Notes: generated by a model from the sequence alone, not told the origin. A stretch of 64,000 nt of DNA from Auanema rhodensis (GCA_964057225.1 OZ059899.1:13958501-14022500); one strand, 5' to 3'; shown: positions 49,242-63,959, counted from the stretch's first letter. Numbers and translations: made by a program.

Positions 49242-51072
49242 TGTTGCAAGACGTATATAAATATAAATATATTTATATATATATGTGAATAGATTAATCT
49301 ATAATTTGAATTTATAAAAAAGAAGAAAAGAAAGAAAACGATATAAACTATATGATATGGTTATGATAATTCATAGAATAAATATTTTTTTTAAAACAAA
49401 GATCTGTGTTGAATAAAGAAAAGCATATAAGACGATGTGAGGAAATGCAAGAAGCTAAAACAAACAACAACAAAAAAAGTTAATAAACTAGCGAAATAGG
49501 AAGCTTGATTCGTTTGTATGGATGTAGCAAAAATAATTGATGATTTGTGTGCGAAAGGATGTAAGACTAATTTTATAAAAATATAATTAGCATAGTTAAA
49601 AAATATTGAAATACTTTAGAGCGAAGTTCCAACTAGAGGTGTATTTCATATATTTTTCAAGTTCAAGTATGACTTCAAGTTTACACAAAGATATTGGAGA
49701 AGGTTAAAAATGATAATACATCATATAATCTCTAGAGAGTTTTGAGAAGCAGAGAAGAAACGAATTGAATGAGCATGAGAGAAGCAGGAAAGACAAGAGA
49801 AATATGGAGAGAGTAATCGAACGAAGAGAGAAAATAAGGATAAGAAAGAGGGGAGATTTAGAAGGATTATTTTGCGACACAACTTTGAACTGGATATTCT
49901 TATTTTTTTTGTGTGCAAAGTGAGTTCAAATGGAGAAACGAATGGATCATGTTGGGAGACAAAAAAGAAGACGTAAGAGAAGACGTAAGAGAAGAAAAAG
50001 AAGAAGATTAATCATATATGCATGTAATAAATATGTATTTAATCGTTTTCTATTATTTATTATATAATAAAAACAATTATATATATATAGTTAATAGTTA
50101 ATAATATAGTTTATAACTATTTATAATTTATAATAAAAGTTATATTGTTATACTGTGCAGTGTGTATCAGGATTGATAGAGAAATGTCGTTCCATATAAT
50201 GCAACCGACACTTCACATATACATATCTCATAATGACTATACGTGTGAGATATCACGTGATTTTTATGCTAATTTTCACGTACATAATACTTTTATTGAT
50301 TAAAATAATATTGTAGAAAAAACAATTTAAGGTGCAATAAATTGAAAATTAAAAGAAATTGCAAAAAAAAGAGAAAAAAGAAAAATATCGAAACGTAATA
50401 GTTTTATAGCTTTATGAGAGATGTATAAAATGAGGAAATAGTTGAGGTAAAGCTAAGCTAAGCAGAGAAAGATATGTGAAATCAAGCATCTGTCAAGATT
50501 TATGCTGCCAGGTAAAGATGATAAGCTTGAGACAGCATTCAGGTAACAACTTGAAAATAAGTTTAAATCTTGTTTGCGGTTAGGAGCATAACCTATTTGC
50601 TTTTAAAATAAATCATATAGATAACTGTAGCTCTTGCTGCTGTGTCGTCGTGGTAAGCACGACAACAGAAATAGAATGTTAAACATGATCAAGAGAATGA
50701 AACATACATTGACATCAGCATCAGCATCATAACATTAGCTTTTTCCAATGAGATTATCAGTTATGAAATTAGAAAAATTGGCCACTCGTGATGCAATAGG
50801 TTATATAGCACAATAGATAGAATATATGATTAAGGCTGTATATAGCGGATGCGAAATTGATAACTTTATACAAACGGATATTAGAAAGTTGAAAATTATC
50901 TTTAAAAACAAAACAAAAATAGAAAAAAGTAAGGTTATGTGGCTATTTAGAGTGAAAAATGAGGTTAGAAAATTTAAATAACAAATTAGTTTTTGAAGGA
51001 AGGAAAGTAGTAAGACGGTAAAAACTATAATACCCTTAAGCCATACTTTACGATAGAAGGAGAGTTTGTAAT

Positions 51073-51108
<36 letters not shown>

Positions 51109-51795
51109 TCCCTCCCTCTCTCTCTCCCTTTCTTTGTAATTTATTTTCATAATTAAAATGAAAAGCATATAAACTTGGATAAACTAGACCTATGACCGTT
51201 GACCATTTGAATAATATTATATATAATTTTACTTATTTCATAAGATTATATCAAAACCTTTATAATGAATGTTAAGTTTATTAACTATATTATTTTAATT
51301 ATAATATGTTATCGATCATAATACATAAAATACGTATAGTTAGTAGTCAAGTGATTGAAAATATATAAATTAATGAGTTATACGTATATAGGAGGACCTC
51401 ACCTAAACATTAAAGTTTGAAAAATCTAAGAAATCAAAAGTATAATCACCTCTTTTTATCTTTTGTCTTAACTATATGCGCATGATTAACTATATAATCT
51501 CCTACACATTATATACTATTTCATCTGAATATGATCCAATCTTGTTGTCGTCACAAGATATCACATAGTTAAAAATTAAATAAATATAAATTAAATATTA
51601 GATTATATGAAATAGAACATGTGCGTTATGTAATATTTGGACCAAAAATTATGCGAAAACATAAGAAAAAGCGATTAAACGCCTAATATACTAACAATAA
51701 ATGCAGCAGATTTATCAGTAAGTATATAAGAAAAACATGATGGAATGCTATTTTCAACTTCATTTGTCTCCTCTATCTTTCAGTTACCCTTGTAC

Positions 51796-51847
<52 letters not shown>

Positions 51848-52515
51848 AAGCCCATTCTATCAAATCATATACATATAGTTATATATATACTATATATAAC
51901 TATATAATTATATCATATATTGTAAAATACCAATACAAATTAATACTTTAGAGAAGCTAATTTGAACAATATACTTGAATATCGAAGAAAATAATCATAT
52001 ACACCTTATTTATTTTTTATTTGTTGATTATACTAAAAAAAAGAAAATTATTTAACCCCCACAAACAAAATAAAAACAAAACATTTCAAATATTTAAAGG
52101 TTGGAAGATATAGCAAAATGTCTTGAAAAAGAGCTTTTTCCAACGGTTGTACTGAAACTGAGAAAAGACTTTTTCTTTCCTCTTAAGTATTTTTTTAAAT
52201 AAATTCATTTACATTACACAGTAAATAATACAAATATTTTTTTTTAAATGCATAAATTAAAAGAAAAAATGAAAATGTTTGAGACGATGAAGAATCTGAA
52301 ATGTTGGTCTAAAGCTCAAAGCTTTTTGCCCAAATTAAGAATTGTATTTGTGGAGTGCATTCTGATGGAAGAAGATTTTTTACTCTGAAAAGTTTTTCCT
52401 TTTCTCTTCTTCTCTCTGTTTCTCTCTCACATCCTTTTTTTTTCTGTTAGTCCGGCTCTGTTTGTTGCTCTCTGGAATGGCTATGAGTGATGTCGCCTTT
52501 ACCTTTTCTCTCTCT

Positions 52516-52554
<39 letters not shown>

Positions 52555-55409
52555 ATGTGTACATTCAAATGAATCCGAAATATTTTCATTGTTTTCCAAC
52601 TAGACATGTTCTCTCTTTGGTATTTACAAGTATTTCATTTTACATGGCTTTTACGTTTAAAAAAAATCATTTTTAGGTTAGATGAATGTGCTGAACGGTT
52701 GTACTTCCTCATTTACTACATTTCTTGGCAGGAAAAAATGTTTTATCCATTAGTTGAATTTGGAAGATTGAATGTAGAAATGGAATAAAGAGAAGAAATA
52801 CTTTAAAAAGAAGGTTGAGAACAGAGATACAAGTTTAAGCATTTTATAGAATATGTTGAACAACTTGAAAATCATTATTAGATCAACTATCCTATCTAAT
52901 CATCATAATTGCATGATTTCATAGTCGCCAATCAAAGAACTATTGGTTTTTTGTAAAAAACAAAAAGCAATATTGAGATATAAAATAGAAATAGCAGTAG
53001 CAAATACATACATCAATTAGGAAAAGCAACCAAATTTTTATTTTTTTTGAATAAAATGATTGAAGTGAAGAGACTGACTTGAAGTACTGCCGAAAAGGGT
53101 GTAGAGGTTACATTACAACGGAAAAGAAAGATTAGCAGAAAACGGAAATGAGTTTCCGAAACAAAAATCTATTGTTAATTTTGTATAATTAACATAATTA
53201 ATTTATTTTTTAACAAATGTCTTTTCTTGGAAATATTTAAAATTTTATATTGTTTACATTGTTAATTAAAATGAAAGATTTGAAGCATTGAATAAGATGA
53301 GAGAAAAAAAACGAATGAAAGACGATTTTTGGTGATGATGAAGACTTTTGAATCTTTCCAAAATTCTTCGACAACTCCTTCTTCAAGACTTTTGGCTTTC
53401 AAAAAAAAAGCTGATTTTTTGCCGTTTAACAACTTAACGTTGCTCATATTGCATACGAGTGAAGAAGAAAGTTCCAAAAATCGTCCAAGATGAATAGTTG
53501 GAGAAGAAGGAGAAGGAGGAGGAGGGATAGGCAGAAGCCGCGAATGGACGAATAATGCGTAGTACAAATGGAAATTAGCAGAAGGAAAAAAGTAAATCAA
53601 AAAATGAAATTTTTATTTTTGAAAATTTGAATCAAAAAATAAAAAATTTGATCTGAAGTTGATGAGGTTAATGAGGAAATTATCTTAAATGAGTTTGAAA
53701 AAATAATTAACAATAAAGATATATGGAAGCATCTAAACAGGGATTATCCAGATGATATGAATGACGACGACAGAATTCTGAAGGCTGAAACAACGCCCTG
53801 CAACACCCCCAATCCCCTTTCTCCCGTCCTTTTTCGTACCAAGCCAAAAGACAATAAGACTTGAGTGGCTATGTGATGGTGAAAGCTGCTCGAAGAAAAG
53901 CATATGAGAAAAGCTACTGGAACACGGAAAGCAAAAGCAACGATGATGAGAACGAAAATCAGAAGAATATCGTGAGGTACACATGTAGTCGTCCACGATT
54001 TCTCTGGGGGCTTAATGCGAATATTTCGGAAGATCTTTGAAAATCTACGACAAAACGAACGAAGGAACGAACGAGGCAAAAGAAGAAATTTTGGCAAATA
54101 GAAAAGAAATATGAAAGTAGGTAATACGAATGAAGAAGATGATGATGTCAGAAGATTCTTGTATATACATATATGGAAGAATATACGCAAATTGGAAGAA
54201 AAAGCATAGAGCAGATCTTTGGTTAGAAAGAAAGATTGAAAGTAACCAAAAATGATTCAGCAATTTAAGGCTTATAATCGAATTGAAAAATAGATTGGTT
54301 GGTGTGAAGTTCTAAAAGACCATAAAATACAGATGTATCATCTTATATTTTTTTTATTAAAAAATATTCAAATAGCTTTGTATTTGGTATAATATAATAT
54401 TATTTTTTGGAATTTGAATAAAAGAGAGAAAATTATTTGAAGCATAAGAATTGACATGAAATTATTAAAAATGAAATTAATTCTATATATGTTACATGTG
54501 ACTTAAGCTGTTTAAGTTATAAGAATTCATTTAATATGAAAGATGCTTCAATATGCTTTAAGTTTAAATGACCAAGTTGTTCACCTACATGTGCATATGC
54601 ACAGGCGTGAAGATAAGGCCAAGCTGAAGCTGAGGTTTTGACGCCGAGTAGGAAGATGAAGACACTGAACAAGATGATGAAGCTTTAAGATATTTAACTT
54701 AAGTATATTATAAGTAATTCAACAGATTCATATATTAGTTAAGTGGCTTTTAAAATATGAATTGAATTGTGTTATATATGCATAAACGGCTAACGATACT
54801 GGCAGAATATGCCTTTTTCGGATTTTTTCTTTGCTCAATCCTTTTTTCAAGTCATTACTTATTATTAATATCATCATAAGAGCATGAGCAGAAGCATCGT
54901 TGACGTGGAGGTGGCCAGACGACAAAGATGTTCCGTGTTCTTCAGAATTCATGTAACCCATGCAAGTTAACGAATGTAAGATGTTTACGTCATTCTTGTC
55001 ATCTGAAGTAAGTTGAAGAAGTGAATGAAGTTGTTCACTTTGTCTCACAACTACTGAAAGTTTAATGATGACGGAATTAATGTGAATGTAAGACTTTCTT
55101 CTTCTCCTTCTTATTCTGCTCCTTCGTCGTCTTCTTCTGCTTTTTTTCAACTTCAACAATATCTTCAACATCATCTTCATCTTCATCTTCTTAGTCTCTT
55201 TCTGTGGTTTTTTTCCTTTCAAACTGATTCAAATGATAGTAGAAGGTCAATTGAAAGAGATAATGAAATTGAGAATGGAAGACTTTCTAAGATAATCAGA
55301 TTGTCAACTGGTGGGTAGGCAACAAATGAAAATGTGCGATACAACAAGATAGTTTAGAGATAACAAAATTCCAGAGAATTAGAAAGACAATGAGAACTAG
55401 AGATATCGA

Positions 55410-55489
<80 letters not shown>

Positions 55490-56565
55490 TTATTTATATA
55501 ATAAATTTTCAACAATAATAATAATACCTAAGGATAGTTGAGACCATTATCATTAGTCACAAAAAACATAAAGATGTGCTTTTTGAGTCTTTTGAAGAAG
55601 CTTAGTGAGATGAGATTTGCTTAATGCCTAGTGCTTGTCAGCATGTTGATGTGGGTGAATGCAAAACTCTGTTGTTCAACAGTTCTTCTTTAAGAAGTTT
55701 CAAAAACAAAAAAAAAGGAGAAAGAAAGGCTGGAAGAAAGCTAGTACTATGCTACAAGCTGTACGATGATGTAAATGAGAAAACGACGACAATGTTGGAG
55801 TTTCAGTACAAAGCAATATGTGCTGAAAGTAGATGGGATTGTACTAATCATAATAAGTTAGTAAATAGTCCTTAAACTTTGATTTCAAAGCATAAGTTGG
55901 AAAAAGGAAAAAAACATCATTTTCTTGTTGTAAGAAAATAGAAAAAGAAAAATATTTGAAGACGATAAGTGATTCAGTAATGAGCAATATGACGACATCA
56001 GTTTGCATTCACTCACATCATCTCCTTCAATATTTTTGCAAAAGACATAGACTAAGAAGAGGATAGAAGAGGTAGTTGATAGGTTAATCTGTCAAAGCTG
56101 AGAAGGTTCAAAAGAATTTGGTGGAGTTGAAAAATAAAAAATATTTCGAAAAAAAATAAATATTATAGTTATAGATGTAGAAATCCGCATAGTTAGAGTT
56201 AAGCTAATGTATAGTTAGTTAAGTTATATGGACATCTCATTGCTTTATACATCATATAGTGAAACATACATGAACATATATGTACATTTACGTATAGTTA
56301 ACATAGTTAAGGAACAGTATTGAATTAGTTTGTTAGTTAAAAGTTTCGTAGTAGTCTCTTAATGAATCTTAATTTAACTAACTAATCATATACATATGTA
56401 TGTTGAATATAATACTTTCTACATTTTCTTTTTTGAAATATCTAATACGGTTGAGGAAAAAGGAAAAAGGTTACCTCATAACATGTTCTAATTTTACTTT
56501 TTTTCCATCTAAATTGCGTCATTACATCGTTAACATCATCGTTAACTATTATCTTACTTACTTAC

Positions 56566-56615
<50 letters not shown>

Positions 56616-57443
56616 ACTTTTTTTTCTTTTTTTGAAGAGCTTCTTACATTATTCTGATCCTCTTCATACATTCCATTTCATATTATAATCAGGTTTTAGC
56701 TATACCATTTGCAATATTCAAATTTCATTTCAAAGAATTTTCATGAACCAGCTTATTCTTGCCTTTTCTCAGTGATAAAAGCAAATTTGATAACAGACTG
56801 GATGCTTCTCATCATCATTCTAATCATCTTCATTAGCATAATTCTCGATTATCATATTCAACCTTATCAACAACTTGGCCATATTCAAGCATTTCCTGAT
56901 CAACGTGACGGTTATGTATTCTCCTTCCTATCTCAATCAACAGAATTCAATCTCGTACTTTCTTTCTATCTCTTTCTATCTACCTATCTCTCTCTCTCTC
57001 TCTCGATTACCCCTCATAGCCATCCCTAATCCACTCTCTCTATGACATCTTCACTGACTTTCCTAGCCACACCTCCACTCTTGCCCGACAAAAACCTGTC
57101 GCCAAGCTCGCGGTCGTGCGGGGTCGTCGTAGCCATCGCAGATGTCGTCGTAGTCGGAGTCGTTGCTTCATCATCGTCATCATCATCAGCATCATCTCCA
57201 TCTTCCTCATCTTTCTAATTACTGTTCCAGAGAATGTTCTTTCTATTATCTGAACATCATCTTTTTTTTTTGAAATATTGAAGAGAAAATGATGAACAAT
57301 TGAGATTTCAATTAGTATTCTCTTGAACTATATCCGATTTAACCATTTGTTCTTATTTCCATGCTCTTAATATGCTTATCATTTCGTTAAATGCTTTTAT
57401 ACCTACTTTCTATCAACTTATTTATCTATTTTTACAGAAAATC
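49242..57443. other. low-complexity region without a supported gene
   Basis: About 8.2 kb of AT-rich DNA with simple repeats. Dinucleotide tracts change strand several times: GA at 51077-51104, CT at 51800-51844 and 52515-52551, GA at 55408-55485, CT at 56571-56613. A minus-strand segment at 54989-55053 has an acceptor and donor and reads VVRQSEQLHSLLQLTSDDKN, a weak exon candidate. A GTC-rich island at 57110-57200 lies ahead of the next gene. The motif TATAGTTAA recurs many times around 56160-56400. Confidence 0.4.
55408..55485. repeat. (GA)n microsatellite
   Basis: About 78 bp of GA on the + strand, nearly pure. Confidence 0.95.
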
Positions 57444-59924
57444 ATGACTCTAATCATTCTATTAGCTGCTTTGGTCACTCCATTATCAGCAGCTGTTCTC
57501 TATATGCATCCCGTTAATCCAGCTCTTCATCCTCCAGATATGTATCCAATTCAACGTGAAATGAGGTTTGACAACATTTTTTTTACAGAAAATTTGGTTT
57601 TTCTTTCAATTATCCGGTTAATACTCATGCTTATTTTCGTTTTCATCATGCTTTTAAGCAAAATTTCCTTTTTTGAATCAAATTTTGAAAACATATATAT
57701 TGGCTTTAATCCAATTATTTCAAATTTTCTTTTTATATTTATTAAATATTTAAGTAGAAAAGTTCAAAAAAGGTGTAAAAGATCGAAAATGTGATTTGAA
57801 CTGGAACATCCGAAATGCTGATGAAAATGTCTCTTTGTTCAATCTGTGTTTCATCAACTTTTCCAGCTTTCATTCTCACAAAGTATTTTCTTTTTTTTTT
57901 GTTATCAAAAATGAATATTTTAAAAATTATTATGAAAAAAAAGGAAAATCATAAAGAGAAAATCAGATATTATTGAAAGTGAATGGAAGATCACTGACTG
58001 CAAAATGGCCATATTTCAAGTCAGTTAACCTTTACCATCACTTTTCAACCTGATTATGACCCACATTAGAACAGTTTTCACTTTTTTCTTCTTTGGAAAA
58101 CTGATCACAAAAATTTTCCCCTTCGTCTTCTTTATCTTTTTGACAAAAAAAAAGACAAAAAGAGATAATAAATTGAGATCAATTGAATAAATCTTTCAAA
58201 ATATCTTCCCACATCACATCGTTCACAATGAGAAATTTGAGAAAAATAATTTAATTGAAACATTTAAAATGAAATACGACGAGTTTGCGAGATGATTTAT
58301 ATTTATTTTTAAAATAAAAATAGAAATATAATTATATTAATTATTATTTATTTTTATAATTATATGTATATAATATATAATTAATTTTATATTTAACTAT
58401 ATTCAATTATGTGTTTTAGAGATCAAAAAATTCGTGATTTACCTCAATCCGGTATTGTCTATTTGAAGAAAATCAAACCAATTTCTGATGAATTTTTACT
58501 TAGAAGTATGTTTCGACTGACATATTTATCTGTAATTTCTGCTTTTCTATTGCAGAATCTGCTGCTCGTGATGATCAGACTTTCATAAACAAAATTGAAC
58601 CTGAAACATTACGTGAGCTACCATCAACATCTGGAGAATTAAAGGTATATTGAGCTTAGATTCTTGATTTTTAAAATAACTTTTTCTATTAATTAGAGAA
58701 AATAAGAACCCTTTAGCATTCTAATATATAAATACAAATACAATAGTTAGAAGATATCCGTATATCGTATGACTGACACTTTGATTAACTACCGATATGG
58801 CAGTTCCGAAAATTTCGGGGTTTTTCCAACTTACTAGCCATCTTCTTCACTCGCTTTCTCTCGTCTACCCTCTATTTGACCATCTGAACGCCTACAATGG
58901 CACAAATGCGGAAGAATCCAACAGGATTTTGAAATATTTTTGAATTTTGCTCTTCGCCTGCCTCTCTTCCAGAGTCATAATTTATATAAAAATATTAATA
59001 ATAGATGAATAGTATAGTATAGTATAGTATAAGATTATTATTATTAACAGGAATTACATAATACTTCTGTTATGAATCAGGATTCACAAGAAAACATTGA
59101 TTATTCTGTATATGATGAGAAAGAAACATTGAGTTCGGAAGACATAACAGATAACACATCTAGCACATCCACCGCAAGCACTACCACCTCCACCACTACC
59201 GTCACCACAACCACTCCAATCACAACAACAGCATCTTCGGTAATGGCTTTGTACATCATTATCTTAATCTTCATATATGATTTATAATATTTTTTCAAAA
59301 TATTTAATAGACAATCATATTTTATGTTTTTTTTCTTTAGAAATCAATGACTAAAACAGCTCCAACTGAGGATTTATCTCAAGAAACTCTTCATCATCTT
59401 GATAATCTTTTAGCTGAACTTACTGTTGATAGTAATCCTGTAAGTTTGTTTTTCATTTTTCTTTTTCATTTCATATGTTTTATAGAAAATTTCTAAAGCT
59501 TTACTTGAACAAGATCCTGATGATTTAAAGGCTATTGGAAACTTTGAGGTAAATTATACTTATTTACATAAACAAATTAAATAAAATTATTGTAGAAACC
59601 ATCAACTGAAGATTATAAACCAAAGATAGTCACATTAACTGGAAGTGCTCATGTTCATCAAGGTAAAGCTTCAGATTCTCATAGATTCTTCAGTAATTCC
59701 AAAATATTTTCTAGGATCATTCTATAGGCCACAAGGAAGAAGCATACATAGTGGAAGTGCTAAGCTTGTAAGATTACATAACTCAAATAAGAATACTCAT
59801 GGTCTCAGGTATACATTGAACTTGTTTCAACTTTATAACTTTATAATCATATTATAGAGCTATTCCAAGACAATTAGATAATGCTGATTTTGATCCATGG
59901 GAGAGAATGGATCAAAGATTATAA
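57444..59924 (+). CDS. small secreted protein with Ser/Thr-rich linker, unknown function
   Basis: Nine exons (57444-57565, 58420-58505, 58556-58644, 59051-59239, 59341-59439, 59486-59548, 59596-59662, 59715-59808, 59858-59924) join in frame to 291 residues. The ATG follows a TTTTTACAG acceptor by six bases. A clear signal peptide, MTLIILLAALVTPLSAA, is followed by a Pro/His-rich start (MHPVNPALHPPDMYP), a charged region, a mucin-like Ser/Thr-rich stretch (SSTSTASTTTSTTTVTTTTP) likely to be O-glycosylated, and a C-terminal part with HSGSAKLVRLHNSNKN and DFDPWERMDQRL. There are no Cys clusters and no membrane helix after the signal. Possible dibasic sites are few, so a neuropeptide precursor is unlikely. 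A cuticle or extracellular matrix role is possible but not shown. I do not recognise the family. Confidence 0.8.
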
Positions 59925-61488
59925 AGAAATTAGTTGGAATATTATTATTGTTGTTTGTGTTGTTGTACTTTACCTCATCATCATCATCATAACAACAACA
60001 ACAACAACAAAAGCAGAATGAGCAACAAATAAATAAAATAATAAGACGATGAAGATATGACGTATACCTTTTAGATACATTAATAAATAAATTATTTTAT
60101 ATTATTTATTTATTGAAAAACGATTGAAATTTCAAAGAAAACAAAACAACAAACATGTTAATTCACATACATATATTTCATGAGAATTATGTGTTCAAGT
60201 TGCTTGTAAGAAGTTATAGTAAAGAACATTGTCATTATTGAAAATTCTTATTTTCTTCGAAACAAGCCGAAACTTTAAGAACTTGATGAGCATTACGTTG
60301 AAAGTATCTAAAACCTGAAAAATCTAATAACAACTTATTCTCTTATCTTGAAACTTTATCAACGTGTTTTTTTGAAATAAAAAAGAAATTCTTTCTGCAT
60401 TTGCAACAGCATTATAATGATGTTGAGCATGTTTGAGTATTTGACTTGTATATGTATAGGTATAAGTATAATATTCTATATATTCTATATATATACTATA
60501 TATACTATATATGTATAGATAATTCAAGGAAAATTTCTATTGTTTCATGAAAATATTTGATTTTTTATGTTTTTTTTCATAAAAAATATTGAAAGTTGTA
60601 TGTATTGTGTGTGTGTGTATGTATGTGAATTCATATTTTCAATACAAAATCATCATAAAACCTTATATAACTATAACAAAAAATAGTATAATTAATATAT
60701 TTTAATTATATAATATATTTTGAATATATATATTTATATATTTATATATAAAAATTATTTATATAATCGGGAAAAATAAAAAGAAAATACGATGTATGAG
60801 CATATGCATAGTACATACATACATACATCAAATCATGTTGACAAGTTGGAAAAAAGATCATTCAGATGATGAGCAAAGAAAGACAATGGAAAATAAATGT
60901 TTTTAAGTTCTTTTTGAATAATTTTAAAATTCAAAAAAATGAAATTGAAATCAATTTTCTTGTGTTATAAGTTGAACAAGCTAACGTTCTCAATAATAAG
61001 AACAATAAGAAGTATATGACAATCAAATAATTTTGAATATTACGACATAAAGACCCAAAAAAATAATAATTAACAGATCATTAATATAATAATTAAGAAA
61101 AAAAAAACAAATATTTTTGATTTATAAAGCATATATAGTAATTCCAGCCATGTTATCAGATCTTGAAAGCTATTGCTTAGAAGTGGGAAAGAAGAGAAAT
61201 ACAAGGAATTCGCACCGGGATAAAGCAGAGGCAAGATCAATCGTTGAGTGTAAAATCGTTTTTTATTTTAAATATTTGATTATATGTATATAATATATAA
61301 ATATTATTATATTAATTAAAAGATTTTGAGAATCTGTATTGTTGGTGAAATGAATGAGAATTTATGAATGAAAGGCAATGGAAAGAACATCAGAATTTGA
61401 TGCGAAATGCTGGAAAGTACAAGATGCCAGGCATTTGGAAGAAGGTTGGAAGTTGGGAATTATTAAATAAAATAAAAATAAATATCTA
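59925..61488. other. intergenic stretch between converging genes
   Basis: About 1.6 kb between two gene ends, holding both 3' UTRs. It contains a CAT/ACA trinucleotide run at 59980-60010, TATA-rich microsatellite-like sequence at 60470-60520 and 60720-60770, and GTGTGT at about 60608-60618. No gene was seen. Confidence 0.6.
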
Positions 61489-63600
61489 TCAAACTGGTGT
61501 ATGTTTGGAATGATCTCTTCCGGTTGTCACATAACAATTCTCAGTTATAACGGATTCACGACGAAGGAATCGTCCACAGAACAATGTTCTGAAAGATGAA
61601 AAAAAATATTTTTTCGATTCGATCAGATGAACTTACCGACAGAGTAACGTACGGAATTCTCGCATTCGAAGATAACAAAGTGGTTGAAGAAGTGAATGCA
61701 ATGAGATATAGAGATAACACACGTACTTCACATATACCGTACTCTTCTGCCGATTTGCAGCAAAATTTCTTTAAAAAAAAAGTTAAAAAATTAAAAAATT
61801 CATAAGATTAATTGAATTTAATTAAAACTTACTGTGACATATTAACTATATGAATAATTTGTATGACAGCATATGTCATTAGATAAGCTGAATAGACAAC
61901 GATGACACTGCCAATAACGACGACGTACTTATGTCTTCTGATGACGTGACGTTCTTTTGTTTCTTCGCCTACAAATGTGCGTTGGAATATGATTATCAGA
62001 TAGATGATGAGAAGAAAAGAGAAAGAGAGATAGACAGAGTGAGAGAGAGAGAAAGAGAGAGACTGAGAAAGATTCTGTAGTACCTGTCTTCAGTTGCTCA
62101 AATTCAGCATTTTGTTTCATATCAGCTTGAACTAATGAGGATATAACCCTAAAATAAAACAAATTATAAAACCATTGGTCTCAAAAGGAATAAAAAAAAA
62201 GAAAAATCTCACATACCGTAGTAAAATGAAGTAAGAACATGCTGTTATGGCGAAACAAACAGCACAAAAGACAATCAGCCCGACGTGATAAGCAAAATGT
62301 GAAGAAGTTGATGAATTAATATTAATAACACACGATGATGTACTATTTGCTGGAAAAAGCGAAAGATAATTTAAAAGCTGTTGAGCTTGAGTTGCAAGAC
62401 TCAAGCATTAATTAATACCATTAATAGTACATTCTTGATCTATCATAATGCTTTTACTCATAGTTCCAGCAACCATATTAGCTAATGTAAAGGTTGATGA
62501 GATGATCCATGTTCCAATTACAACTAGAACAACACGTCCTCTGCAAGTAGAAACAGTATAATTTTTGTATGTTTTTTGAATAAAAAAAGGCCAAAAAAGG
62601 TATAAGATTGTCAAATATGTGATATGAATTCCCTTGAGAGGGATCTAAGTTCTTTTTTCATTCTTTTTCAAACACTAAACATCACAAATTCAACGAGAAC
62701 GATGACTTATGATAAATAAAAAGCTTTTGCTTCCTGCTCTCTTTAAGCTTAAACATTTGAAAAATTGCTTTAAACTTACTTTGTAACTAGACTTGAATAT
62801 CTTAAAGGATGACATATGAATATATATTCATTTAATGTAATAGTTAGAAGATTTAATATAGTTGCAAGATTAGAAAATCTGAAAAATAAAAAGAAATTAA
62901 TGCTTGAAATAAGTTTCATTTCAAGTTGTTTTATTTGAATTCAATGATTTTTTCCGGCTAATTTAACCGATGAACATTCTATATATGTGTATGTATATAC
63001 ACGAAAATAATTGGGAAAATAAAATATTTGTTGAAGTTTGATGAGCATGATGAAGCAAGTTGTTGAATTACCTGAGCAATAAGCCACTGTATTGATCAAT
63101 ACGTATGGTCCATAATGAATTTGATGTACCCATATCCGATTTTAATAATTTTAAAGCAAAAAGAATGGAACATATACCTAAGAATAATATATAAATTATA
63201 ATAATTAATATAAATTAATTAAAGAAATACCTTTAAGTGTATCAATTAATGTAAAATTAAGAATCATTATATAGAATGTATGAGCAAATGTTGTTCGTTT
63301 TCTTGCCATTAATGTGTAAAGAAATGTTGAATTCAATAGAATAGCTAAGCTTCCCAGTACGATATAGCAAATTCCAAAACCACGTGCTGAACTTTCCCAA
63401 TCACCCCATTCATTATCACTTGAGTCTAAAGATTAAAGATGGATTGGGATGAATAGATGCAAAGATTTCATGCTGTTACTCATGCTGCTGCTCAGTTCGA
63501 GCTACTGACCTTCTAAGGAATTATCTAATCGCACGTTACCAGCTTGCTGGCTTTTAAACCATCGTAAGATGTCTTCCCGTGTAAAATTTTTATTTTCCAT
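61489..63600 (-). CDS. rhodopsin-like (class A) GPCR, nematode type
   Basis: Ten exons (63510-63600, 63231-63425, 63072-63177, 62780-62878, 62419-62540, 62217-62349, 62084-62148, 61833-61978, 61637-61768, 61489-61588) give about 395 residues. The N-terminus (MENKNFTREDILRWFKS) lacks a signal peptide and precedes seven helices: TM1 FGICYIVLGSLAILLNSTF; TM2 LNFTLIDTLKGICSILFAL with the conserved Asp; TM3 ending TLNEYIFICHPLRY; TM4 VVLVVIGTWIISSTFTLAN with the conserved Trp; TM5 VGLIVFCAVCFAITACSYF; TM6 YVVVIGSVIVVYSAYLMTYA; TM7 VCYLYISLHSLLQPLCYLRM. Cys residues before TM3 and in the second loop could form the usual disulfide only if I have missed one, since no clear Cys precedes TM3. The DRY motif is NEY and NPxxY is QPLCY. 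Start ATG 63600 lies just behind a TTTTCAG acceptor. The ligand is unknown, and a peptide or amine is possible. Confidence 0.85.
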
Positions 63601-63959
63601 TTTTATCTGAAAAATAAAATGTAAGTTTGAAATAAGTTTCACAGGAAAAAGAAGGAAAATTAGACGAAATAAGCGATTACGATACATTTAAATAATAAAG
63701 AAACATATGAAGTATAACAAAGAGAGAGAGGTAAACAGATAGGGAGAGAGAGAGAGAGAGAGAGGAACAGATCTACGACCTACAAGAGAGATACGGATAG
63801 AAAGAAATATTCATAAAATCATTTTGGTCGTACATAGTTCAGGAAGTAATATGGAGAAATAAAATAAAATGGAAAAAATGATTTGGAGGAGGGGGAGGAG
63901 TGCTGAAAATAAATTTTTTTTTTCAACAGAATTTGATATTGGGAGAGAGAGAAAGAGAT

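Noticed and set aside
54728-55222. 164-codon minus-strand frame with an Arg-rich start
   Set aside because: The Arg/Lys run is the reverse of a CTT/CTC simple repeat. Only a 65-base part (54989-55053) has splice signals, too little for a gene call.
57042-57218. 58-codon + frame beginning MTSSLTFLATPPLLP with poly-Ser end
   Set aside because: It comes from GTC/TCA trinucleotide repeats just upstream of a gene with its own trans-splice-like acceptor. It is more likely promoter or outron.
63598-63687. In-frame upstream ATG extending the GPCR by 29 residues
   Set aside because: A TTTTCAG acceptor lies just before the inner ATG at 63600, so the upstream part is more likely intron or outron than coding.
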